In this document: positions 1 to 8,584 of the stretch, one piece after another | Layout of the letters: each line of letters begins with the position of its first letter | How positions within the stretch are numbered: position 1 is the first letter of the stretch | Source of the DNA: Robinsoniella sp. | GTDB taxonomy: Bacteria > Bacillota > Clostridia > Lachnospirales > Lachnospiraceae | NCBI GenBank assembly: GCA_023664735.1 | Contig: JAMPFB010000002.1 | Span: forward strand, 1-64,000 | Direction of reading: 5' to 3' | DNA length: 64,000 nt | The notes under the pieces: model-generated | Told to the model about the DNA's origin: nothing | Seen by the model: only the letters and a program-made list of their open reading frames with translations | The model's database searches: none | Program-made: the position numbers and the translations under genes

Positions 1-112
1 CAAGCTCTATGCACCAAAATACGGTGCATAAGTGCCGGCGACTTTGCCAAGGTCCAAAAGACTATCCTATGCTCTGCCCTCTCCCACTGTGTATCGGTAA
101 GCTCTATGTATG
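1..112. repeat. Hairpin repeat, partial copy cut by window start
   Basis: This stretch matches the right half of the complete element at 8364-8511. Both contain a small TGCACC/GGTGCA hairpin, the string AGTGCCGGCGACTTTGCCAA, an arm reading AGACTATCCTATG, and then CTCCCACTGTGTAT followed by AAGCTCTAT. The left arm would lie upstream of the window. No reading frame is conserved between the copies, so it is read as a non-coding repeat. Confidence 0.8.
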
Positions 113-299
113 GAAACTCATATATATTTATTTGTTTATTAAGTCCTATGTATAGCCATATACATGAGAAAGCGCTATATATAAGTCTTAGTCCTATCCA
201 TGCCCATGTATAAACGCAGAATAAATCTATTTTGAAATAATATTAGAGACACTCTAAAAACAAGCAAACTCTTTTCTAGTACAGCCTGCCACAAAACAG

Positions 300-524
300 C
301 AACAGAGGGATGAGAGTGGATTGGCTTCCTTGTTTTTGATGGCGCTTTTCCTTAACAGCCTTTTCGACACCTAGGGGAAAATTGCCACGGACGGCAATTT
401 TAGTCATATTGCGCCATGGAGGGCGCTATATGACGACCCGTTCGGTAGCCATAACCTTCCAAGGCTGTTTAGGAAAATCGCCATCAAAAACACGAAAAGC
501 CAATCCACTCTCCTCCCTCTGTTG
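300..524. repeat. Long multi-branched hairpin element
   Basis: The left arm (300-362) and right arm (461-524) are near-perfect reverse complements over about 63 bases with a handful of mismatches. They enclose a 98-base centre with two further hairpins: AAAATTGCC/GGCAATTTT at about 378-401 and GTCATATTGCGCC/GGCGCTATATGAC at about 403-434. Folded, this gives a long stem topped by at least two arms. The centre does not resemble that of the elements at 8.4, 31.6 and 34.5 kb, but the architecture is the same. An open frame across it is an artefact of the palindrome. The rest of 113-750 shows nothing else recognisable. Confidence 0.85.
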
Positions 525-592
525 CGTCCGGCTTAGCCATTATCTTCAAAAAATCCCTCTGTTGCTTCCACTTAGCCACTACCTTCAAAAAA
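514..592. repeat. Tandem duplication of about 40 bases at hairpin edge
   Basis: Bases 514-553 and 554-592 are two imperfect direct copies. Both start TCCCTCTGTTGC, continue with TTAGCCA(T/C)TA, and end CTTCAAAAAA. The first copy includes the outer end of the right arm of the 300-524 element, so the duplication partly copies the repeat boundary and the adjoining flank. Confidence 0.75.
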
Positions 593-750
593 ACAGGCTG
601 AACGGTTACAGATTATGCCGCCAGTCAGATGAAATTGTCTTTCATAAACCCACTTCTTTCTACAATCCTCAAATTTCTATCACATTCCTAATATAAAGTA
701 ATAAAAGTAGAAAAATGAAATTTTAGAAAGAAATATGACGGAGGAAAAAG

Positions 751-1773
751 GTGAAACGTTGCAAAAAATGTGGCTTGCCGGAAACTTATACAAATATTCG
801 GTTTAACCGGCAGGGAATTTGTAATTATTGCGAATTTTATGAAAGTCATCGGGACGTATTGGAAAATAAAGAAAATCTTGAACAGATTTTTTTGGAAAAA
901 ATGGAGGCAGGAAAGAAAAAGGCAAAAGAAGCAGGCTCTAAATATGACTGTCTGGCAGGATTCAGTGGTGGAAAGGACAGTACCTATATTATTTATCAGC
1001 TAAAAGAAAAGTATGGAATGAGGGTGCTGGCATTTACCTTTGACAACGGCTTTTCTACAGAATATGGAAAGAACAATATTAAAAATGCACTGGAAAAGCT
1101 AAAGGTGGATCATATTACATTTTCCATGAATGATGAAAGCCTGAGGAAACAGTATACCGCCTGTGTAAAGCTGATGCATAATTTCTGTTCCGTCTGCTTC
1201 CACAACATGCATTATTATAGTTATCTGTTTGCAGCCCAAAACAAGATACCGCTTATTATAAATGGAAGGACAAAGGGGCAAATCTTACAATGTGCCGACA
1301 GCACAAAGGGAATCGAGCCTTTTGAAAGCTCTTATCATTTAAAGGAATTTGAATACCAGATGTTTCATGGGCTAGAAGAGAGAGCGGATAAAGCCGGGCG
1401 AATGGATTATTTAAAGGATGTAGAGGCGGAAGCGGTTTCCTATTTTGCCTATCATGATATTAGCGAAGAAGATACCATGAAATTTCTGGAGGAAAAAATC
1501 GGATGGATGCGTCCAAAAGGAGCCAGCGCACATGCGGATTGCTTTGCCCATGTCATGGCAGAGAACATGAGCCTTGAAAAAAAAGGTCTCCCTATCAGAA
1601 CCGGAGAGCTGGCAGTTTCTGTGCGTAGGGGAGAGCTTTCCATAGAAGAGGCGGAAAAAATGGCACAAGAGGATAAGGAGAATTTTAAAGAAGTGCCGGA
1701 GGATGTGAAAAACAAATTTTACGAGAGGATTTCAGTAAAGAAAAACGGAAGGACAGGGAAAAATGGTCTGTAA
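751..1773 (+). CDS. PP-loop ATPase, N-acetyl sugar amidotransferase-like
   Basis: A 340-residue protein with an N-terminal zinc-ribbon pattern (Cys4, Cys7, Cys24, Cys27) and a PP-loop SGGKDS at residues 72-77, the ATP-pyrophosphatase signature of the adenine nucleotide alpha-hydrolase superfamily. A second Cys-x2-Cys lies near residue 150. The layout resembles WbpG-type N-acetyl sugar amidotransferases, but the HisF/HisH-like ammonia partners are absent here. The GTG start has a well-placed GGAGG. It overlaps the next gene by 11 bases and is first in a dlt-like operon, so its substrate may be the carrier-bound or transferred acyl group. PP-loop enzymes adenylate carbonyls or carboxylates for amide or thioamide formation; which applies here is unknown. 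Confidence 0.8.
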   Translation: MKRCKKCGLPETYTNIRFNRQGICNYCEFYESHRDVLENKENLEQIFLEKMEAGKKKAKEAGSKYDCLAGFSGGKDSTYIIYQLKEKYGMRVLAFTFDNGFSTEYGKNNIKNALEKLKVDHITFSMNDESLRKQYTACVKLMHNFCSVCFHNMHYYSYLFAAQNKIPLIINGRTKGQILQCADSTKGIEPFESSYHLKEFEYQMFHGLEERADKAGRMDYLKDVEAEAVSYFAYHDISEEDTMKFLEEKIGWMRPKGASAHADCFAHVMAENMSLEKKGLPIRTGELAVSVRRGELSIEEAEKMAQEDKENFKEVPEDVKNKFYERISVKKNGRTGKNGL

Positions 1774-3298
1774 CGTATTGGAATATTTAGAAAGGGCAGA
1801 AAAGCTTTATTCGGATAAGCCGGCATTTTTCGATGAGAGGGAGCAGCTTACTTATAGGCAATTTGCAGAAATGTCAAGAAGGGCAGGAAACAGACTGATA
1901 GAACAAGGCGTTGATAGAGAGCCTGTTGTGGTCTTGATTGACAAGGACGTGAAAACCATAGCTGCATTTATGGGAATCGTATATAGCGGCTGCTTTTACG
2001 TTCCGGTGGACAAAGGCCTGCCAATCGAAAGAATCAGAAGGATTTTAGAAGTAGTAAGCCCAAGCTGCCTGATACTGAAAAAAGAAGATGAGGGGATTGG
2101 CAGGGAGCTTGGAAAAGAAATAAAGCTGCTATTTTTGGAAGAGCTGCTTCGGGAGCCTGTTTGGAATATAGAGGAGCCATTACAAAAGCTGGCTCAAATC
2201 AGGGAAAGACACTTGGACACCAATCCTCTTTATATGATATTCACTTCTGGTTCCACAGGAGTGCCTAAGGGAGTTCTGATTTCCCACCGCTCCGTAATTG
2301 ATATGGCGGAGCAGTTTACAAAGATATTCCAGTTTTCTTCGGAGGAAGTCTTTGCAAATCAGGCGCCCTTTGATTTTGACGTGTCGGTAAAGGATATTTA
2401 CCTGACTTTGAAAAATGCAGCTTCCATGCATATCGTTCCAAAAAGCATGTTCGTGATGCCTAAAAAGCTTGCAGGATATTTCAATGAAAGGAAAATTACA
2501 ACAATTATATGGGCGGCTTCTGCATTAGGAGTAGCAGCCTCCTTTCGGATATTTGAAAAAGAAGAACCCCGGTATTTAAAGAAAATTATGTTTTCTGGCG
2601 AAGTGCTTCCCATAAAGGTGCTTCACTATTGGCAGAGCCATAAAAGGGATGCGATTTATGTAAACCTATATGGACCTACGGAAATTACCTGCAATTGCAC
2701 CTATTACATAGTGGACAGGGAGTTTTTGCCAGAACAGACGATTCCAATCGGAAAAGCATTCCCCAACACGGAAATCCTTCTTTTGGATGCGGAAAACAAG
2801 CTGGCAAAGCCGGGAGTCTTGGGAGAAATTTGTGTCAGAGGCTCCTGTCTTGCACTGGGCTATTATAAGGACAAGGAGGCAACCGAGAAAGCCTTTTGCC
2901 AGAACCCTTTCCATAAGGACTATCAGGAGCTTATTTATCGTACCGGCGATATGGGATATGTAAATGACAGGGGAGAGCTTGTATTTGCAGCAAGAAAAGA
3001 CCATCAAATCAAGCATATGGGTCACAGGATAGAGCTTATGGAAATAGAGGCTTTTGTAAATGCAGTGGAAAAGGTGGAAAAATGCTGTTGTATCTATGAT
3101 GATGTTTCAGGGAAAATCGTATTGTTTTATCAGGCGGAAAATGAGATAGAGAGGGAAATTATCAGTCAGCTCCATAACAGACTTCCCAAATATATGTGTC
3201 CTAATATATTTTTCAGGATGGATAAAATACCGGAAAACAGTCATGGGAAAATAGACCGCTGCCGATTGAAGCGGGAATACATGGAAAAAAAGAAGTGA
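1763..3298 (+). CDS. DltA-like amino acid adenylation enzyme
   Basis: A 511-residue stand-alone ANL-superfamily adenylation enzyme, predicted to activate an amino acid with ATP and load it on the neighbouring carrier protein. Visible motifs are the P-loop TSGSTGVPKG (161-170), FDFDVSVKD (203-211, whose Asp would bind the substrate amino group in DltA), NLYGPTE (301-307), and the C-terminal GKIDR with catalytic Lys496. Length and motifs fit DltA (D-alanine carrier protein ligase). At the pocket position where DltA proteins usually read CGEVLP, this one reads SGEVLP (278-283). That Cys is associated with D-alanine selectivity, so the substrate may differ. The ATG overlaps the upstream gene. Confidence 0.85.
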   Translation: MVCNVLEYLERAEKLYSDKPAFFDEREQLTYRQFAEMSRRAGNRLIEQGVDREPVVVLIDKDVKTIAAFMGIVYSGCFYVPVDKGLPIERIRRILEVVSPSCLILKKEDEGIGRELGKEIKLLFLEELLREPVWNIEEPLQKLAQIRERHLDTNPLYMIFTSGSTGVPKGVLISHRSVIDMAEQFTKIFQFSSEEVFANQAPFDFDVSVKDIYLTLKNAASMHIVPKSMFVMPKKLAGYFNERKITTIIWAASALGVAASFRIFEKEEPRYLKKIMFSGEVLPIKVLHYWQSHKRDAIYVNLYGPTEITCNCTYYIVDREFLPEQTIPIGKAFPNTEILLLDAENKLAKPGVLGEICVRGSCLALGYYKDKEATEKAFCQNPFHKDYQELIYRTGDMGYVNDRGELVFAARKDHQIKHMGHRIELMEIEAFVNAVEKVEKCCCIYDDVSGKIVLFYQAENEIEREIISQLHNRLPKYMCPNIFFRMDKIPENSHGKIDRCRLKREYMEKKK

Positions 3299-3328
3299 AA
3301 AATTACAAAATAGTGGAGGAAACATACA

Positions 3329-3559
3329 ATGGAAAAATTGATGAGTATTTTAAAGGAATTAAGACCGGAAGTTGATTTTGAAAAGGAAACAAAGCTGATT
3401 GATGGAGGCATACTGGATTCCTTTGATTTGGTTTCTTTAATTGGAGAGTTGAACGAAAGCTTTGAAATTGAAATTTCCTTTGATGATATGGAGCCGGAAA
3501 ACTTTAACTCGGCAAAGCAGATATATCAGATGATTGTAAGACTGCAGAACGAGGACTAG
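3329..3559 (+). CDS. Acyl/aminoacyl carrier protein, DltC-like
   Basis: A 76-residue acidic carrier protein with the phosphopantetheine attachment motif DSF at residues 30-32, Ser31 being the expected 4'-phosphopantetheine site. Size and four-helix pattern match DltC. It sits 30 bases downstream of the adenylation gene and 3 bases upstream of the MBOAT gene, so it is the natural shuttle between them. The ATG at 3329 is preceded by GGAGG at suitable distance. Confidence 0.9.
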   Translation: MEKLMSILKELRPEVDFEKETKLIDGGILDSFDLVSLIGELNESFEIEISFDDMEPENFNSAKQIYQMIVRLQNED

Positions 3560-3562
3560 AAA

Positions 3563-5149
3563 ATGACTATAAATTCCATGTCATTTCTGATTTTTTTCAT
3601 TGGAACTGTCATTGTATATTACCTGCCCTTTCTGAAAAAATATCAATGGACAGTTCTTTTGGCTGCAAGCTATTTGTTTTATTTCTTTACCGGAACCGAT
3701 AATTTTGTATACATTCTGGTTACTACGGTGACTACTCATTTTTGCGCCCAGATGCTTGAAAAGAAAAACAATCAACAGGCAGAATGGTTGAAGCTGCAGA
3801 AAGGAAGCTCTACAAAGGAGGAAACAGCCGAATATAAGGCAAAAATAAAATCAGAAAAAAACAGGCTTATATTTTTTGACATCGTAGTCAATATAGGACT
3901 GCTTATCTTCGTGAAATACAGCAATTTCTTTATATTCAATATTAACCGAATATTAACTGCAGAAAGCAGCATGGAGCTGAAGGCATTGAACCTATTGGTT
4001 CCTTTGGGGATTTCTTATTATACCCTGCAAAGTATAGGATACGTTTTGGATGTATCAAAGGGAAAAACAAAGCCAGAGGGAAATATATTGAAAACCGCCT
4101 TATTTGTCAGCTATTTTCCTCAGATTACGCAGGGACCTATCGGGAGATTTGGAAAATTGGCGCCTCAGCTTTTTGGTTTCCATGAATTTTTATGGAAGAA
4201 TTTGTCTTTTGGCTGCCAAAGGATTCTCTGGGGGTTTTTTAAGAAAACGGTCATTGCTGACAGGATGAATTCCTTTGTGGATAATATCTTTCAGAATTTT
4301 GAGCAGTATAGCGGCTTTACGTTGTTTTTGGGATGCATTTATTTTTCTATACAGGCATATGTGGATTTCTCGGCTTATATGGATATAGCATCAGGATATT
4401 CCCGGATATTGGGAATTGATTTGGAGGAAAATTTCAAAAGGCCTTTCTTTTCCCAGTCGTTGGCAGAGTATTGGAGAAGGTGGCATATTACCCTAAGCAG
4501 TTGGTTTCGGGATTATTTGTTTTATCCCCTGTCCCTTTCGACGCCTGCAGTAAAGCTTTCACGCTTGGGACGGAAATACCTGCCAGCTTCCATAGCAAAG
4601 CTGGTGCCTTCGGTTTATGCCATGTTCGTTGTCTGGTTTGCTACCGGCTTTTGGCATGATGCAAGCTGGCGCTATATTTTATGGGGCATTGCCAATGGCA
4701 TTGTTATGATAAGCTCTATGTGCCTTTCGGAACAATTTAAGATATGGAAGCAGAAGCTGCATATCAGGGAAGAAAATAAATTCTGGCAGTTTTTCAGAAG
4801 AATCCGTACATTTCTTTTGATTAGTTTGTTGAAGGTATTTCCGGCAGCATCTTCTACAGGAAATTCTTTAAGGATCTTAAAAAGGATTGTTACGGATTTT
4901 CGGATAGAGCTTTCCTATCAGACATGGTTTCCGGGATTGATTAAAAATTATCTTGCCTATATTTTATTTGGACTGCTTTTGTTCTTTATGGTAAGTATCA
5001 GGCAGGAGACGGAACCTTTTCGGGAATATATGGAAAGGAAGTCCTTTGCATATAGATGGTGCCTGTATCTTATTATTTTATGTGCTATTTTAAGCTTTGG
5101 TATGTTTGGCACAGGGATTTCAGGAGGATTTGAATATGCGCAATACTAA
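3563..5149 (+). CDS. MBOAT O-acyltransferase, DltB-like
   Basis: A 528-residue polytopic membrane protein of the membrane-bound O-acyltransferase family. Family landmarks are RRWHITLSSWFRDYLFYP starting near residue 305 and the catalytic His365 in FWHDASW. In dlt systems DltB takes the aminoacyl group from the carrier protein on the inside and passes it across the membrane toward an envelope polymer. It is probably longer than DltB because of an extended hydrophilic region after TM helix 2. Its last 14 bases overlap the SGNH gene. A start at Met6 is also possible. The polymer acceptor cannot be read from the sequence. Confidence 0.9.
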   Translation: MTINSMSFLIFFIGTVIVYYLPFLKKYQWTVLLAASYLFYFFTGTDNFVYILVTTVTTHFCAQMLEKKNNQQAEWLKLQKGSSTKEETAEYKAKIKSEKNRLIFFDIVVNIGLLIFVKYSNFFIFNINRILTAESSMELKALNLLVPLGISYYTLQSIGYVLDVSKGKTKPEGNILKTALFVSYFPQITQGPIGRFGKLAPQLFGFHEFLWKNLSFGCQRILWGFFKKTVIADRMNSFVDNIFQNFEQYSGFTLFLGCIYFSIQAYVDFSAYMDIASGYSRILGIDLEENFKRPFFSQSLAEYWRRWHITLSSWFRDYLFYPLSLSTPAVKLSRLGRKYLPASIAKLVPSVYAMFVVWFATGFWHDASWRYILWGIANGIVMISSMCLSEQFKIWKQKLHIREENKFWQFFRRIRTFLLISLLKVFPAASSTGNSLRILKRIVTDFRIELSYQTWFPGLIKNYLAYILFGLLLFFMVSIRQETEPFREYMERKSFAYRWCLYLIILCAILSFGMFGTGISGGFEYAQY

Positions 5150-6167
5150 GAAAATAGCAGGCCGGCTGCTTCTTATATTGCTGGTCTTGTTTCTGTTTGA
5201 AACAGTGGTGGAGTTTGTTTACAGGCCTTATAATCGTTACAGCCTGTATGCCATTAGGGACTTGAAGCAATGTCAGGGAAAAATCGATACGCTTTTTCTT
5301 GGAACCTCCACAGCTTACCGGGGATTTTCGCCGGATATTTTTGATAAGGAGCTTGGAACCTTTAGTTATAATGCGGCTACCGCTTCCCAGCCGGTTGATG
5401 GCACGCTTGCCTTATTAAAGGATCAGGCAGCGAGAAATCCGATAGAGAGAGTGATTGTGGGAGTTTCACAGCGTTCTCTTGTTAAGGAAGAAGCATATAT
5501 TGAGCGGAAAGAGGAGGTATATGACAGACTGTTTTCCTTAAAAGAAAAAGCGTCCTATTTAATTGAAGGCTGTACCAGTGAAGAATGGCTGAACCTGATT
5601 TTTTACTCCACAAGGATAGAAAAATATTTCAATATAGGACATATTAAGAAAAATCTGACATATAAGCTGTCCGGTGCATATAAGGAAAATAAAGCTCCTA
5701 TGAAAACCTACGGAGGAAGAGGGTTTCTTGCGGAGGATACGGTTTATCAGGGAAAAACCTATGAGACTATAACGAAAATGGAAAGCACATGGAAAGCGGA
5801 TGATGACAATGAAAAAGCGCTGATTGAAATTATGGAATACTGTCGTACAAATAATATAGAGCTGATTTTGACACTTATTCCGGTTACTGGAGCCCAGATT
5901 AACAGCTACAAGGATATTAGTGTGATTCATGACTATATCCAAAGGCTTGCAGACGAATATGAAGCCATATTTTGGGATTTCAACTATTATATAAGAGTAA
6001 AAGAGGAATTTCCCAACAGCATGTTTAAGGATAAAAAGCATTTAAACAAAGCAGGGGGGATGTATTTTAGCCGGCTGTTTGCAGAAATTTATAAAAAATA
6101 TCAAAATGGTGAAGCAATAGATGGATATTTTCTAGATAGCTGCCCTTATTATGAAAAATCCTATTGA
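5136..6167 (+). CDS. Membrane-anchored SGNH-type transferase, DltD/AlgX-like role
   Basis: A 343-residue protein with one N-terminal membrane segment (about residues 6-25) and an extracytoplasmic domain. LGTSTAYRGFSPD carries the nucleophile Ser, and the C-terminal DKKHLNKAGG supplies the Asp/His pair expected in SGNH hydrolases. In MBOAT systems such partners (DltD, AlgX, AlgJ) complete acyl transfer on the outer face. The ATG at 5136 follows GGAGG and overlaps the MBOAT gene; an upstream in-frame start would lie deeper in that gene and lacks a ribosome site. Overall similarity to DltD is not obvious by eye, so it is named by fold and context. Confidence 0.75.
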   Translation: MRNTKKIAGRLLLILLVLFLFETVVEFVYRPYNRYSLYAIRDLKQCQGKIDTLFLGTSTAYRGFSPDIFDKELGTFSYNAATASQPVDGTLALLKDQAARNPIERVIVGVSQRSLVKEEAYIERKEEVYDRLFSLKEKASYLIEGCTSEEWLNLIFYSTRIEKYFNIGHIKKNLTYKLSGAYKENKAPMKTYGGRGFLAEDTVYQGKTYETITKMESTWKADDDNEKALIEIMEYCRTNNIELILTLIPVTGAQINSYKDISVIHDYIQRLADEYEAIFWDFNYYIRVKEEFPNSMFKDKKHLNKAGGMYFSRLFAEIYKKYQNGEAIDGYFLDSCPYYEKSY

Positions 6168-6214
6168 CGAAGAGAAGGATTTCTATTTAAGATAAACGAG
6201 AGGAAGAAGAAAGC

Positions 6215-6904
6215 ATGAAACAGTATACGATTCTCATTGTGGAGGATGAAAAAAAGCTTTTGAATACCATATCTGATTTTTTAAAGCTGAATGGTTATAG
6301 GCTGCTTACTGCAGAAAACGGAATAGAGGCAATGAGACAATTTACGGCATATGCGCAGGAAATCGACATAGTGCTTTTAGATATTATGCTTCCCTTTTTA
6401 AACGGCTATGAGCTGTTAAAGGAAATCCGGATGCGCTCTAATGTACCGGTTATCCTGCTTACTGCAAAATCCTCTGTGGAAGACCAGATTGAAGGCTTTG
6501 AATATGGCGCAGATGACTATATTACAAAGCCCTACAGCCTGTCGCTTATAAAAGCCCATATAGAAGCTGTATTAAAGCGTGCCGGAAAAACTCAGGATTT
6601 TATGGTTTCGGGAGATATACGGATAGATGTAAAAGGCCAGAAGGTATATGTCAGGGAGGAGTATATAGAAACTACCCCAAAGGAATTTGAGCTGCTTCTC
6701 TTTTTTATGGAAAATGAAGGGATGGTTCTAAGCAGGGACCGCATTTTAGATGCTGTATGGGGCTATCAATATGAGGGCGATATAAGAACCGTGGACACTT
6801 TAGTAAAGCAGCTTAGGAAAAAGCTGAAGGATGGGAACTATATCCGTTCCATTTACGGCATTGGATATGTTTTTGGAGGAACAGGCTATGTTCAAAAAAA
6901 TTAG
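6215..6904 (+). CDS. OmpR/PhoB-family response regulator
   Basis: A 229-residue two-domain regulator. The receiver domain has phospho-acceptor Asp56 in VLLDIMLP, Thr83 and Lys105 in TKPYS. The C-terminal winged-helix domain (about 130-225) contains the TPKEFELL and RTVDTLVKQLRKKL stretches typical of OmpR-type DNA binding. It lies 47 bases after the SGNH gene and overlaps the sensor kinase by 17 bases, which implies co-transcription and probable control of the dlt-like operon or of envelope stress genes. No autoregulatory site was identified. Confidence 0.95.
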   Translation: MKQYTILIVEDEKKLLNTISDFLKLNGYRLLTAENGIEAMRQFTAYAQEIDIVLLDIMLPFLNGYELLKEIRMRSNVPVILLTAKSSVEDQIEGFEYGADDYITKPYSLSLIKAHIEAVLKRAGKTQDFMVSGDIRIDVKGQKVYVREEYIETTPKEFELLLFFMENEGMVLSRDRILDAVWGYQYEGDIRTVDTLVKQLRKKLKDGNYIRSIYGIGYVFGGTGYVQKN

Positions 6905-8318
6905 CGTAAGGCTTATTATATTAGAATGGGTGTTTCTGGCAATTATCATTGGCGGAAGCATTGTGCTTTATGGAACCTTTGCCCCTGCTTATTATAATTA
7001 TTATAAGGGAAAAATAATCATGCAGGCTTTTGAAGATATCAAGGAAACGGATTTTAAGGATTTGTCAGATGAGGATATCGGCATGTTCTATGAATATGAA
7101 AAAGAAAATTTAAGCTTTACCATTGCTGATGAAAATATGGAATCCATCTATACGACACAATCCAACGAAGAGCGGGTTATTTACAGAAATATTGAATTAA
7201 GGCTGGAGCAATATTCGGAAAATCCGGAGCTTATAAGCATGAACAGCAAACGCAACAGCAACCTTAAGCTGCGTGGCATCGTAAAGCAGGAGGGGATTTC
7301 CTATTATATATGCATCCGGGATAAGGTGCAGAATGTTTATAGCAGCTTTCAGTTTACGGAAAAGTTCATGCTTGGCATGTTTGTGATTGCCCTTGCATTT
7401 GGAAGCGTCATTATGTATTTTTTGTCCAGAAATCTTGTAAAACCCATCCAGAATGTAGCAAGGGTGGCAGAGAGCCTGGCTGAAAGGGATTTCAGGGAAA
7501 AGGCGGAGGAAAACGGAGATTATGAAGAGGTAAACCATCTGGCGAAATGTATCAACAGCATGTCCGAGCAGCTTCAGGATTACGTAGAGCAGATTGAAGA
7601 AAGCAAAAAGCAGCTTTTGGATCAGAATATTCAAAAGGAACGGATGGAAAAGGCGAGAAAGGATTTTATTGCAAATGCTTCCCATGAGCTGAAGACTCCT
7701 CTTGCCGTGATTTCCAGTCAGGTTGAAATGCTTCAATATGTACAGGACGAGGAAAAGAAATATTATATCAATTCCATTCAGGAAGAAGTGACAAAGATGT
7801 CGGAAATGGTAGGAAATCTTTTAGATGTTTCCGTAATAGAGCATCACATGGAGCAGATGAAAAAAGAGCCGGTCCTTATGGACCAGGTAGTAAATTATAT
7901 GCTGATGAAATATGATGCACTGTTTAAAAAGAAAAAACTTGCCATTCACACAGAGTTAGAAGAGAATTGTTATGTGTCAGGAGACCGGGAATATATAGAG
8001 CAGGCAATGAATAATTTTCTTATGAATGCCTTTGAGCATACGAAAAAACAGGGAAACATTACGGTTTGTCTGAAAAATAAGGAAGAAGGCATATATTTTA
8101 GCGTATATAATGAAGGGGAGCCCATACCGGAGAAGGATATGGAGAAAATATGGAAAAGCTTTTGGATGGAGGAGTATCAGGGAAAGAGGGCATGTCATGC
8201 AGGAATCGGGCTTTACATTGTCCAAAGCGTGATTCAGTTCCATGGAGGAAAGTATGGAGCTGACAATAAGGAGGCAGGGGTGGAATTTTGGTTTGTGCTG
8301 CCAAAATTGCCTGCATAA
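6888..8318 (+). CDS. Sensor histidine kinase with HAMP domain
   Basis: A 476-residue membrane sensor kinase. It has an N-terminal membrane helix (about 7-31), an extracellular sensing region of about 120 residues, a second helix (about 157-178) and a HAMP linker. The dimerisation domain carries His266 in SHELKTPL, and the HATPase domain has the N-box NNFLMNAFEHT and the G-box GIGLYIVQSV. The ATG at 6888 follows GGAGGA within the end of the regulator gene. Pairing with the adjacent response regulator is direct from gene order. The signal is unknown; kinases next to dlt genes often sense cationic peptides, which is only a possibility here. Confidence 0.95.
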   Translation: MFKKISVRLIILEWVFLAIIIGGSIVLYGTFAPAYYNYYKGKIIMQAFEDIKETDFKDLSDEDIGMFYEYEKENLSFTIADENMESIYTTQSNEERVIYRNIELRLEQYSENPELISMNSKRNSNLKLRGIVKQEGISYYICIRDKVQNVYSSFQFTEKFMLGMFVIALAFGSVIMYFLSRNLVKPIQNVARVAESLAERDFREKAEENGDYEEVNHLAKCINSMSEQLQDYVEQIEESKKQLLDQNIQKERMEKARKDFIANASHELKTPLAVISSQVEMLQYVQDEEKKYYINSIQEEVTKMSEMVGNLLDVSVIEHHMEQMKKEPVLMDQVVNYMLMKYDALFKKKKLAIHTELEENCYVSGDREYIEQAMNNFLMNAFEHTKKQGNITVCLKNKEEGIYFSVYNEGEPIPEKDMEKIWKSFWMEEYQGKRACHAGIGLYIVQSVIQFHGGKYGADNKEAGVEFWFVLPKLPA

Positions 8319-8363
8319 GAGGGCTTGGGAGATGGTATGGCATAGGATTTATGGAATGAGGAC

Positions 8364-8511
8364 GTGGGAGCTGACAAGGCATAGGATAGTCTTATGGGCA
8401 CGCTCTCGCTCTGCAAAGACGCAGCGGTACTAATGCACCAAAGTACGGTGCATAAGTGCCGGCGACTTTGCCAAGGCCCATAAGACTATCCTATGCCTTG
8501 CCAGCTCCCAC
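8364..8511. repeat. Long hairpin element, complete copy
   Basis: Left arm 8364-8399 and right arm 8476-8511 are 36 bases each and match as reverse complements at all but one position. The 76-base centre contains CTGC/GCAG (about 8411-8424), TGCACC/GGTGCA (about 8433-8451) and GGC/GCC mini-hairpins, giving a cloverleaf-like fold. The centre begins CACGCTCTCGCTCT, a 14-base string also found in the centres of the elements at 31.6 kb and (with one change) 34.5 kb. It lies between the converging kinase and pyrI genes. The partial copy at 1-112 shares the right half. Confidence 0.88.
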
Positions 8512-8584
8512 TGTGTATTGGAAAGCTCTATACATTAGAATGTTTTATGTTTGAACGTCTTAGGTTGGGATTGAACCGTTATGG

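Noticed and set aside
382..696. 104-codon open frame on the plus strand
   Set aside because: It runs through the palindromic element and tandem duplication, has no ribosome site and its translation is low-complexity and unlike any family.
4471..4659. 62-codon plus-strand frame inside the MBOAT gene
   Set aside because: Covers the conserved MBOAT histidine region in another frame; composition is not protein-like.
7197..7736. 179-codon minus-strand open frame inside the histidine kinase
   Set aside because: Antisense to a clearly coding region with conserved kinase motifs; no ribosome site.
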